Shown here in pieces: positions 1-5,127 of a stretch of 5,127 nucleotides of DNA (positions within the stretch are counted from its first letter, which is position 1; the number at the start of each line of letters is the position of its first letter). The position numbers and the translations under genes were made by a program. Below the pieces are notes generated by a model that made no database searches, was not told where the DNA came from, and saw only the letters and a program-made list of their open reading frames with translations. Origin of the DNA: Bacillota bacterium. GTDB lineage: Bacteria; Bacillota; Clostridia; Oscillospirales; Ruminococcaceae. Where the stretch lies: positions 1-5,127 of the forward strand of contig JAEWNU010000020.1 of NCBI GenBank assembly GCA_023456995.1, in the 5' to 3' direction.

Positions 1-743
1 ATGATAACTACACCTATTCGCATTGTGTTTATGTCGCAATGCTTAGTGTTTTAATCGGTGTACAGTTAAAATATAATCAGAAGCAACTCAATGAGCTGGC
101 GCTTGCCGGCTTGATGCATGATATTGGCAAAGTTGACATTCCCCTAGAGATCATTAATAAAGCCAGTCGCTTGACTGATGCAGAATTTGAAGAAATAAAG
201 ACCCATCCGCTGCGTTCAATTGAGCGGCTGCGGCATAATCAAAATTTGACACAGCGCGTCTTTAACGGCATTTCGTGTCATCACGAAAAATATGACGGGA
301 CGGGGTATCCTTATGGTCTTAGAGGGGACAAGATTCACATTTATGCGCGTATTTTAGCGCTGGCAGATGTATATGACGCGCTGACGTCCGACCGATCATA
401 CCGGCGCGCATGGATGCCGGCTGAAGCGCTTGAATATATGATGGCGCAAAGCAATGTTCATTTTGACCACGACTTGCTGCAGTGCTTTTTGCGCACAGTG
501 GCAGCTTACCCGCTGGGTTCGGTTGTGTCTTTGAGCAACGGCGCCATTGGCATTGTCATTGAAAATAACCCTGAAAATACGCTGCGACCCAGAGTGCGCA
601 TTATTCGAAATGGCGCGGATCTTAAAAAAGGCGATGAAATAGACCTTATGACCAATTTAAAGTACTTAAGCGTCGTCGTCTCCGGAACACTTGGCAGCCA
701 TGAGATATCAGAGATGCCCAAAGAACTAGTCTTGGTTAAATGA
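1..743 (+). CDS. HD-GYP domain protein, probable cyclic-di-GMP phosphodiesterase (5'-truncated)
   Basis: The reading frame is open from base 3 and enters from outside the window, so the ATG at 39 is internal. Upstream of it the frame reads DNYTYSHCVYVA, which matches the first conserved helix of HD-GYP domains. Further family motifs follow in order: LMHDIGK with the metal-binding His-Asp pair (bases 117-122), THP (about 201-209), HHEKYDGTGYP with the His-His pair and the GYP signature (279-311), and LALADVYDALTSDRSYR with the conserved Asp. All metal-ligand positions that can be seen are present, so an active domain is expected. The family hydrolyses cyclic di-GMP to pGpG or GMP in the cytoplasm. 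After the HD-GYP fold come about 80 residues with a short beta-rich stretch (YPLGSVVSLSNGAIGIVIE), an extension seen in many Firmicute HD-GYP proteins. Any N-terminal sensor or receiver domain is lost off the window edge, so the input signal is unknown. The gene is separated from the cobalamin genes by a terminator and has no evident role in B12 synthesis. Confidence 0.93.
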   Translation, partial: DNYTYSHCVYVAMLSVLIGVQLKYNQKQLNELALAGLMHDIGKVDIPLEIINKASRLTDAEFEEIKTHPLRSIERLRHNQNLTQRVFNGISCHHEKYDGTGYPYGLRGDKIHIYARILALADVYDALTSDRSYRRAWMPAEALEYMMAQSNVHFDHDLLQCFLRTVAAYPLGSVVSLSNGAIGIVIENNPENTLRPRVRIIRNGADLKKGDEIDLMTNLKYLSVVVSGTLGSHEISEMPKELVLVK

Positions 744-759
744 TTGCCTTCACGGCAAT
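743..759 (+). other. Small hairpin at the HD-GYP stop codon
   Basis: ATTGCC (743-748) and GGCAAT (754-759) pair perfectly over 6 bp around a TTCAC loop. The hairpin begins on the last base of the HD-GYP stop codon. It is followed by an AT-rich stretch ending in TTTT (767-770), about 8 bases downstream, so it is a poor terminator by itself. It may protect the 3' end of the mRNA or add to the stronger hairpin that follows. Its significance is uncertain. Confidence 0.35.
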
Positions 760-770
760 ATAAATTATTT

Positions 771-804
771 TACGCAGCTGGTGGCTTGACCGGCTGCGTA
801 TTTT
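771..804 (+). terminator. Rho-independent terminator after the HD-GYP gene
   Basis: TACGCAGCTGGT (771-782) pairs with ACCGGCTGCGTA (789-800) over 12 bp, with one G-U wobble and a six-base GGCTTG loop, and TTTT (801-804) follows at once. The T-tract is short but the stem is long and GC-rich. It lies 27 bases after the HD-GYP stop and 150 bases before the cbiD start, so it most likely ends the HD-GYP transcript and insulates the cobalamin operon. There is no A-run on the upstream side that would make it work on the - strand. If transcription reads through, it could instead act as an attenuator for cbiD. Confidence 0.75.
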
Positions 805-814
805 AAATGTGGCT

Positions 815-910
815 CATAGGCGCGTCTTGCTGTATTAATGTTCCAGCTGGAAAATACGGCAAAGCATTGGGGAAAGCGGACGGCATCGTGTACAAACGGT
901 GCCGCTTATG
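815..910 (+). promoter_or_regulatory. Candidate structured leader upstream of cbiD (class unknown)
   Basis: Three helices can be drawn. P1 pairs CATAGGC (815-821) with GCTTATG (904-910), 7 bp with one wobble. P2 pairs TTGCTGTATT (827-836) with AATACGGCAA (853-862), 10 bp with one wobble; it is extended by TTCC/GGAA around an AGCT loop after a four-base AATG bulge. P3 pairs GGCATCG (882-888) with CGGTGCC (897-903), 7 bp with one wobble. P1 and P3 abut at 903/904, giving a three-way junction with a purine-rich P2-P3 linker. No conserved motif of a riboswitch class I know was recognised, including the B12 box. The pairings are visible in the sequence; that they form or regulate anything is inference. 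If the promoter at 889-917 is the only one, this region would not be transcribed with cbiD. Confidence 0.27.
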
Positions 911-917
911 GTATTAT
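889..917 (+). promoter_or_regulatory. Candidate sigma-A promoter for the cobalamin operon
   Basis: TGTACA (889-894) matches the -35 consensus TTGACA at four of six positions. After a 17-base spacer comes TATTAT (912-917), which matches TATAAT at five of six. The bases TGG at 909-911 give the TGn extended -10 element, which compensates for a weak -35. Transcription would begin near 924, leaving a leader of about 27 bases that still includes the cbiD ribosome binding site. It is the best promoter I could find between the terminator and cbiD, but it is a pattern match only, and its -35 falls in the loop of the P3 hairpin described separately. Confidence 0.4.
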
Positions 918-938
918 AAAAGGAAAAACACAGCAGTT

Positions 939-946
939 GGGGGGAG
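939..946 (+). promoter_or_regulatory. Ribosome binding site fixing the TTG start of cbiD
   Basis: GGGGGGAG ends four bases before the TTG at 951. The G-run allows pairing with the 16S 3' end in more than one register, so the effective spacing is about 4 to 7 bases. The only upstream ATG in this frame (807) lies just after the terminator T-tract, has no ribosome binding site, and would add 48 residues unlike CbiD. This site therefore supports TTG 951. Confidence 0.7.
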
Positions 947-950
947 CGAT

Positions 951-2090
951 TTGGCGTTAGAGCACTATGTAATCAGCGGGGCTAAACGCCTGCGCTGCGG
1001 TTACACCACCGGCAGTTGCGCCGCTCTTGCGGCTGGCGCTGCGACTGCCATGTTGCTTTCAGATGAACGACTGCAAAACGCTGTGCTGATAACGCCCAAG
1101 GGCATTCGAATAGAGGCGGAGCTGGAAGAAATTACACTCCTGCCCGATGAAGCGATCTGCGCCGTGCGCAAAGACGCCGGTGACGACTGTGACGCCACCG
1201 ACGGTATGCTGATATTTGCCTCGGCAAAAAAATGCAGTGGTCAAGATGTAGTGATTGACGGTGGCATGGGCATTGGTCGGGTGACCAAGCGGGGGCTTGA
1301 CCAGCCGGTGGGTGCGGCGGCGATCAACTCGACACCACGCCGAATGATTGCCGAGCAGGTGCGCACTGCATGTGCGGCTGCGGGCTATACCGGTGGCATA
1401 CAGGTGACGGTTTTTGCGCCGGAGGGAGCCGAAATTGCCAAGCGCACATTTAACCCCAACTTGGGGATTACAGGAGGCATTTCAATTCTGGGTACGAGCG
1501 GGATCGTTGAGCCGCAAAGTCTTTTGGCTTTGCTCGATAGCATTGAGATCGAAATTAAAATGTTGGCGACGGATGGTGAAAAGCGGCTGCTGCTTACGCC
1601 TGGAAACTATGCGGAGCACTTTGCGCAAGAAAATTCAGCACTAAAAAGAATTCCACAGATAAAGTGTGCTAATTTCATTGGCGACTGTCTAGATTTTGCA
1701 TCCGCCTACGACTTTTCTGAGGTGCTGCTGGTTAGCCATATTGGTAAGGCGGTCAAGCTGGCGGGCGGGATCATGAACACCCACTCGCGCATTGCGGACT
1801 GTCGAACCGAGCTGTTTGCAGCTCATGCTGCATGCTGCGGGGCTCCGCCTGAGACCTGCATCGAACTGATGCAAGCGGCAACTGCTGACGCCTGTCTTGA
1901 AATTTTGGATAACGCGGGGTTAAAAGATGCTGTAACGGATAGCTTACTCAACGCAATACAAGCGCATCTATCGCGTCGCGCGGCAGGCGCCTTTCTGGTA
2001 GGAGCCGCCGTGTTTTATAACGGATATGAGCTGCTGGGCGTGACGACGCAAGGCAAAGAATTGTTAAACAAATGGAGGACCAACGCTTGA
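951..2090 (+). CDS. cbiD: CbiD, cobalt-precorrin-5B (C1)-methyltransferase
   Basis: CbiD transfers a methyl group from S-adenosylmethionine to C1 of cobalt-precorrin-5B, giving cobalt-precorrin-6A in the anaerobic cobalamin pathway. It is not related to the canonical corrin methyltransferases encoded next to it. The 379-residue product has the usual CbiD length and carries the family blocks in order: LRCGYTTGSCAA (14-25), KDAGDDCDATDG (74-85), DGGMGIGRVTKRGLDQPVG (103-121), INSTPRRMI (125-133), FNPNLGITGGISILGTSG (167-184) and VKLAGGIMNTHSRIADCR (268-285). The start chosen is TTG at 951, giving MALEHYVISGAKRLRCGYTTG, which fits the family N-terminus. A longer frame from ATG 807 adds a non-conserved, terminator-adjacent leader. 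This is the first gene of the operon, and its TGA stop overlaps the TTG start of cbiL by two bases. CbiD marks the oxygen-independent route. No defect is seen. Confidence 0.96.
   Translation: MALEHYVISGAKRLRCGYTTGSCAALAAGAATAMLLSDERLQNAVLITPKGIRIEAELEEITLLPDEAICAVRKDAGDDCDATDGMLIFASAKKCSGQDVVIDGGMGIGRVTKRGLDQPVGAAAINSTPRRMIAEQVRTACAAAGYTGGIQVTVFAPEGAEIAKRTFNPNLGITGGISILGTSGIVEPQSLLALLDSIEIEIKMLATDGEKRLLLTPGNYAEHFAQENSALKRIPQIKCANFIGDCLDFASAYDFSEVLLVSHIGKAVKLAGGIMNTHSRIADCRTELFAAHAACCGAPPETCIELMQAATADACLEILDNAGLKDAVTDSLLNAIQAHLSRRAAGAFLVGAAVFYNGYELLGVTTQGKELLNKWRTNA
2074..2078 (+). promoter_or_regulatory. Ribosome binding site fixing the TTG start of cbiL
   Basis: GGAGG lies within the last codons of cbiD, with an 8-base spacer to TTG 2087. 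The in-frame ATG at 2072 directly abuts this GGAGG and has no site of its own upstream, so the TTG is the better start. Confidence 0.75.
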
Positions 2091-2770
2091 AGGGAACATT
2101 ATACGGTGTAAGCGTGGGGCCGGGAGATCCCGAGCTGATGACGCTACAGGCCGTGCGGATTTTAAAACATTGTCCGGTAATAGCGGTTCCACAGACGGGA
2201 AGTGGTGGCACTGTGGCGCTGGGTATTGCGTCTCAGGTCGTGAATTTAAGCGGCAAAGAAGTGATTATGCTGCCCTTTCTCATGGTCAGAGACAGGCAAA
2301 AGCTTGATAACAGCCATAGGCAGCTGGCGGGGATGCTTAGAAGCGCGCTAGATCAAGGCCAGGATGTGGCAATGTTAAGCCTTGGCGATGCGTCGGTCTA
2401 TTCATCCTTTTCCTATATGGCTCAATTACTGGAGCCAGAGGGATATCCCATTGTGGTTTCGGCCGGGGTAACCAGCTTCTGTGCATCGGCTGCTGCGCTA
2501 GGCGTAAGCCTGACCAAGATGAACCAGCCTGTGCATATCATACCGGCAGGAGCGGACGACGGACAGGCGCTGGCGTTATCCGGCACCAAGGTGCTTATGA
2601 AGGCGGGTAAATCACTTCCGCAGCTTTTATTGTTGCTAAAAGAACAAAATCAGCTCGATAACGCCATGTTGGTGCAAAACTGTGGCCTGCCAGATCAAAA
2701 GATTCTAAAAAACATTCCGGTAGATTTTGATACCTTGGGTTATTTTACAACCGTCATTGTTAAGGAGTGA
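2087..2770 (+). CDS. cbiL: CbiL, cobalt-factor II C20-methyltransferase
   Basis: CbiL methylates C20 of cobalt-factor II with S-adenosylmethionine to give cobalt-factor III, the first peripheral methylation after cobalt insertion. It belongs to the tetrapyrrole (corrin/porphyrin) methylase family, as do CbiF and CbiH here. From TTG 2087 the product has 227 residues. The N-terminal glycine-rich loop is GTLYGVSVGPGDPELMTL (3-20), the central SAM-binding block is LSLGDASVYSSFSY (97-110), and a further block is VSAGVTSFCASAAALG (124-139). These identify the CbiL/CobI branch rather than CbiF or CbiH. Two positions that are often proline in methylases of this fold are alanine here (LGDA and SAGVTSF), which is probably tolerated. 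The upstream ATG at 2072 would add five residues but lacks a ribosome binding site, whereas TTG has GGAGG 8 bases away and is coupled to the cbiD stop. Aerobic CobI (precorrin-2 substrate) is the alternative name; neighbouring CbiD and CbiG favour the cobalt form. Confidence 0.94.
   Translation: MKGTLYGVSVGPGDPELMTLQAVRILKHCPVIAVPQTGSGGTVALGIASQVVNLSGKEVIMLPFLMVRDRQKLDNSHRQLAGMLRSALDQGQDVAMLSLGDASVYSSFSYMAQLLEPEGYPIVVSAGVTSFCASAAALGVSLTKMNQPVHIIPAGADDGQALALSGTKVLMKAGKSLPQLLLLLKEQNQLDNAMLVQNCGLPDQKILKNIPVDFDTLGYFTTVIVKE
2762..2767 (+). promoter_or_regulatory. Ribosome binding site favouring the TTG start of cbiF
   Basis: AAGGAG overlaps the end of cbiL and stands 8 bases before TTG 2776. The GTG at 2767 in the same frame begins inside this site, leaving no room for a spacer, so TTG 2776 is the more likely start. 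Confidence 0.65.
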
Positions 2771-2775
2771 GGGCT

Positions 2776-3540
2776 TTGGTCAACTTTGTGGGGGCGGGCA
2801 GCGGCGCTGCCGACCTGATAACTCTGCGCGGTGCACGTCTGCTAGAGTGCGCCGATGTGATCATCTATGCGGGCAGTCTGGTGAACCCTGAGTTATTAAA
2901 GACGGCCAAGGCGGGGTGCGCCGTGTATAACAGCGCACAGATGACGCTTGAAGAGGTCATGGCGGTAATTCTTGCTGCCGAGGCACAGAAAAAAAGTGTT
3001 GTGCGCCTACACACTGGCGACCCCTGCCTCTACGGTGCAATTCGTGAACAGATGGATGCGCTTGATGCGGCGGGTGTTGCTTACGATTATGTGCCGGGTG
3101 TTTCGAGCTTTTGCGGGGCTGCCGCGGCCTTAAAAGCTGAATACACTTTGCCGGAGGTCAGCCAAAGCGTTATTATCACCCGTATGGCTGGCAGAACTCC
3201 GGTACCACCTAAGGAGAGTATCGCGTCCTTTGCGGCGCATGGGGCTACCATGGTCATCTTTTTAAGTGCGGGGATGACAGAATCGCTTCAGTGCGAACTA
3301 CTTTCGGGCGGCTACAGCCCCGATACCCCGGCGGCTATTGTCTTTAAGGCAACTTGGCCGGAGGAGAGGGTACTGTGCTGTACGGTGGGTACGTTGCACG
3401 CGACGGCGCAGCAAAACAATATTACACATACCGCGCTGATTACAGTGGGTGGTTTTCTTGGTGATGATTACGCGCGTTCAAAGCTTTATGATCCTTCATT
3501 TACCACCGCCTTTCGCAAAGGGGAGGTGCCGTCAGTATGA
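2776..3540 (+). CDS. cbiF: CbiF, cobalt-precorrin-4 C11-methyltransferase
   Basis: CbiF adds the C11 methyl group to cobalt-precorrin-4, using S-adenosylmethionine, to make cobalt-precorrin-5A. The 254-residue product is of normal size and shows the tetrapyrrole methylase fold: VNFVGAGSGAADLIT (2-16), YAGSLVNPELL (31-41), VVRLHTGDPCLYGAIREQ (75-92), YVPGVSSFCGAAAAL (105-119) and LPEVSQSVIITRMAGRTPVP (125-144). The LHTGDPxLYGA and TRxxGRTPVP blocks are characteristic of CbiF/CobM. The first loop reads GAGSG where GAGPG is usual. The start is placed at TTG 2776, giving MVNFVGAG as in relatives and an ideal distance from AAGGAG; GTG 2767, three codons upstream, is the alternative and would overlap the cbiL stop. 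The 3' end overlaps cbiG in an ATGA junction. The aerobic counterpart is CobM; cbiD and cbiG beside it favour the anaerobic enzyme. Confidence 0.95.
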   Translation: MVNFVGAGSGAADLITLRGARLLECADVIIYAGSLVNPELLKTAKAGCAVYNSAQMTLEEVMAVILAAEAQKKSVVRLHTGDPCLYGAIREQMDALDAAGVAYDYVPGVSSFCGAAAALKAEYTLPEVSQSVIITRMAGRTPVPPKESIASFAAHGATMVIFLSAGMTESLQCELLSGGYSPDTPAAIVFKATWPEERVLCCTVGTLHATAQQNNITHTALITVGGFLGDDYARSKLYDPSFTTAFRKGEVPSV

Positions 3541-4562
3541 GGTTCGCGGTGTTGGCATTCTCGGAAAAAGGACTGTTGCTGGCTAATCGGCTACAAATGC
3601 TGCTGGGTAATGATGTCGAAATCAGCGCCCAGCGCTGCCAAAAGGACGGGCTGCATGGCTGGACAGAACAGCATTTTAACACCACGGATGCGCTGGTGTT
3701 TATCGGGGCGTCGGGCATTGCTGTGCGTGCCATTGCGCCGCTTGTTGATAGTAAAACCCGTGACCCCGCAGTGCTGGTGATTGACGAGTGCGCAGAATTC
3801 GTGATTCCGCTGTTATCGGGGCACATCGGCGGGGCTAACGCGCTGGCAAAAAGGCTCGCTACGCTGCTGGGCGCGCGGGCGGTTATTACCACCGCAACCG
3901 ATTGTAACGACTTGTTTGCCATCGATAGCTGGGCCACCCAACAGGGCTATGCGATAACCAACCCCGAGCGGATAAAGCAGACATCGGGGCGACTTCTTTC
4001 AGGTGAGGCAATACGCCTGAAAAGCAGCTTTGCAACGGTACTTGCCCCTGAACTTTCGAATGAAATTATATTGACTGACCGACCACCCTTTGATGTGAAA
4101 ATTGGCATAAAGGTCAGCAATGATTTGGCGTTACATCTTGTTCCACGCGTACTCACTTTAGGTGTGGGCTGTAAAAAAGCGACGTCTGCGGCGGAGATAC
4201 GCGCGGCGTTTGACAGCCTGTGCGCGGAACTGCATCTTGAGCCACGCGCTTTTAGCCAAGTTTGCAGCATTGACCTCAAAGCAAGGGAGCTTGGCCTGCT
4301 GGAGTTCTGCCGCGAGGTCGGATTGCCGCTTGTCACTTATTCGGCTCAGACGCTTGCCGCTCTGCACGGAGATTTTACACCCTCGGATTTTGTGCGGCAG
4401 ACTACGGGGGTTGACAATGTCTGCGAACGCAGCGCAGTGATGGGCAGTGCCGGAACGCTGTTGGCAAGAAAAAGGACTTTTAATGGCATCACGATGGCGA
4501 TCGCCCGCGCCGCGCATATTGTGCGCATTTCAAAGGTGCCGCCAGGGGACGCGGCACTATAA
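3537..4562 (+). CDS. cbiG: CbiG, cobalt-precorrin-5A hydrolase
   Basis: CbiG opens the delta-lactone ring of cobalt-precorrin-5A and releases the extruded two-carbon unit as acetaldehyde, yielding cobalt-precorrin-5B, the substrate of CbiD. All three family regions are present in the 341 residues. The N-terminal domain has FIGASGIAVRAIAP (55-68) and LLSGHIGGANALA (92-104), followed by ITTATD (117-122). A more variable middle domain spans roughly 130-205. The C-terminal domain has LGVGCKK (208-214), SIDLKARELGL (244-254) and GVDNVCERSA (291-300). Full length and intact motifs argue for function. The ATG at 3537 overlaps the cbiF stop by four bases (ATGA) and is preceded by a GGGGAGG site inside the end of cbiF, so translation is probably coupled. 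CbiG is specific to the anaerobic pathway and is the best evidence, with CbiD, that this operon is of the cobalt-early type. Confidence 0.96.
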   Translation: MRFAVLAFSEKGLLLANRLQMLLGNDVEISAQRCQKDGLHGWTEQHFNTTDALVFIGASGIAVRAIAPLVDSKTRDPAVLVIDECAEFVIPLLSGHIGGANALAKRLATLLGARAVITTATDCNDLFAIDSWATQQGYAITNPERIKQTSGRLLSGEAIRLKSSFATVLAPELSNEIILTDRPPFDVKIGIKVSNDLALHLVPRVLTLGVGCKKATSAAEIRAAFDSLCAELHLEPRAFSQVCSIDLKARELGLLEFCREVGLPLVTYSAQTLAALHGDFTPSDFVRQTTGVDNVCERSAVMGSAGTLLARKRTFNGITMAIARAAHIVRISKVPPGDAAL

Positions 4563-4574
4563 AGGAGAGCATTT

Positions 4575-5127
4575 ATGAAGCTATCTGTTGTGGGCATCGG
4601 CCCCGGGAATTCCCAGGGTATGACGGGTGCGGCGTATGCCGCATTGACAGCCTGCGATTTAATCTGCGGCTACACGGCCTATGTTGAGCTGGTTCGACCA
4701 CTTTTTCCAGATAAAAAATATATCGCAACGCCCATGAAAAGCGAGACAGAACGTTGCCACGCGGCGCTTAAAGCGGCGGAAACAAAGAATGTCACCATGG
4801 TTTGCAGCGGCGATGCAGGTGTATATGGTATGGCGGGCCTGCTTTATGAGCTTTGGAACCAGACCGGGCCGGTTGAACTGGAGGTTATTCCGGGTGTGAC
4901 GGCGGCACAAAGCGGCGCAGCGCTTTTGGGCGCACCGCTGATGCAGGATTATGCCGTCATTTCGCTTTCAGATTTGCTGGTGGATTGGGCTGTGATCGAA
5001 AAGCGTTTGCACGGTGCGGGCATGGGCGATTTTGCGGTGGTGCTGTATAATCCGGGCAGCAAAAAACGCACCGACCACCTGCGGCACGCCTGTGATATTC
5101 TGCTGCAATACCGCGGTGGTGATACCC
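4575..5127 (+). CDS. cbiH: CbiH, cobalt-factor III (C17) methyltransferase, ring contraction (3'-truncated)
   Basis: The frame starts at ATG 4575, twelve bases after the cbiG stop, with GGAG (4564-4567) seven bases upstream, and runs open for 184 codons to the window edge. CbiH methylates C17 of cobalt-factor III and contracts the macrocycle, giving cobalt-precorrin-4. Motifs typical of CbiH/CobJ are seen: LSVVGIGPGNSQGMT (3-17), ICGYTAYVEL (30-39), VCSGDAGVYGMAGLLYEL (76-93), VIPGVTAAQSGAALLGAP (104-121), DYAVISLSDLL (125-135) and VVLYNPGSKKR (155-165). The SLSDLL and YNPxSxKR blocks separate it from CbiL and CbiF. The family is about 240 residues or more, so roughly a quarter or more is missing. 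Some CbiH proteins carry an additional C-terminal domain, which cannot be judged here. CobJ, the aerobic equivalent, is less likely given the neighbours. Confidence 0.94.
   Translation, partial: MKLSVVGIGPGNSQGMTGAAYAALTACDLICGYTAYVELVRPLFPDKKYIATPMKSETERCHAALKAAETKNVTMVCSGDAGVYGMAGLLYELWNQTGPVELEVIPGVTAAQSGAALLGAPLMQDYAVISLSDLLVDWAVIEKRLHGAGMGDFAVVLYNPGSKKRTDHLRHACDILLQYRGGDT

Noticed and set aside
786..808. TTGACC as a -35 element inside the terminator stem
   Set aside because: No acceptable -10 hexamer lies 16 to 18 bases downstream.
744..950. Adenosylcobalamin riboswitch upstream of cbiD
   Set aside because: Expected from context, but neither the B12 box nor the other conserved core blocks can be found by eye. 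Not annotated as such.
807..950. 48-residue N-terminal extension of CbiD from ATG 807
   Set aside because: It begins three bases after the terminator T-tract, has no ribosome binding site, shows no resemblance to CbiD N-termini, and overlaps the structured leader.
3500..3937. 145-codon open frame on the - strand opposite cbiG
   Set aside because: It lies wholly against a well-conserved gene on the other strand, has low-complexity Ser/Ala-rich composition and no recognised motif; a coding shadow.
4158..4597. Several - strand and out-of-frame + strand open frames over the 3' half of cbiG
   Set aside because: Basic, Arg-rich or Ala-rich translations with no family resemblance, explained by the codon composition of cbiG.
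4601..4620. GGGAATTCCC palindrome near the start of cbiH
   Set aside because: It falls on conserved codons for the GIGPGN loop and is followed by no T-tract, so chance within coding sequence is the simplest reading.

Overview
The window holds the 3' end of a gene for an HD-GYP-type cyclic-di-GMP phosphodiesterase, a 207-base intergenic region, and the first five genes of an anaerobic (cobalt-early) cobalamin operon, all on the + strand. The order is HD-GYP (partial) | terminator and possible leader | cbiD - cbiL - cbiF - cbiG - cbiH (cut off by the window end). CbiD and CbiG belong to the oxygen-independent B12 route, so the organism is probably anaerobic or facultatively so. Mixed base composition, strong GGAGG-type ribosome binding sites, several TTG starts and an HD-GYP protein with a small C-terminal beta-type extension suggest a Clostridia-like Firmicute. 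That assignment is an inference.

Positions 1-743 encode the HD-GYP protein, whose N-terminus lies outside the window. A 12-bp hairpin followed by TTTT (771-804) closes this transcription unit. Positions 805-950 contain no convincing gene. They can fold into two good hairpins that may form a three-way junction, contain a perfect 12-base palindrome, and carry a plausible extended -10 promoter just upstream of cbiD. I looked for the conserved core of an adenosylcobalamin riboswitch (B12 box) there and did not find it, which is notable for a B12 operon.

Positions 951-5127 are densely packed genes with overlaps or gaps of at most 12 bases, so they are almost certainly one operon. The five enzymes catalyse five consecutive reactions: CbiL (C20 methylation of cobalt-factor II), CbiH (C17 methylation and ring contraction), CbiF (C11 methylation), CbiG (lactone opening with loss of the two-carbon fragment) and CbiD (C1 methylation giving cobalt-precorrin-6A). 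The next enzymes, CbiJ, CbiE/CbiT and CbiC, are not in the window. cbiE and cbiT are absent from the place between cbiD and cbiL where they often sit. Three of the five genes appear to start with TTG.

I see no mobile element, CRISPR array, tRNA, rRNA or unknown multi-gene system. The least explained part is the cbiD leader.
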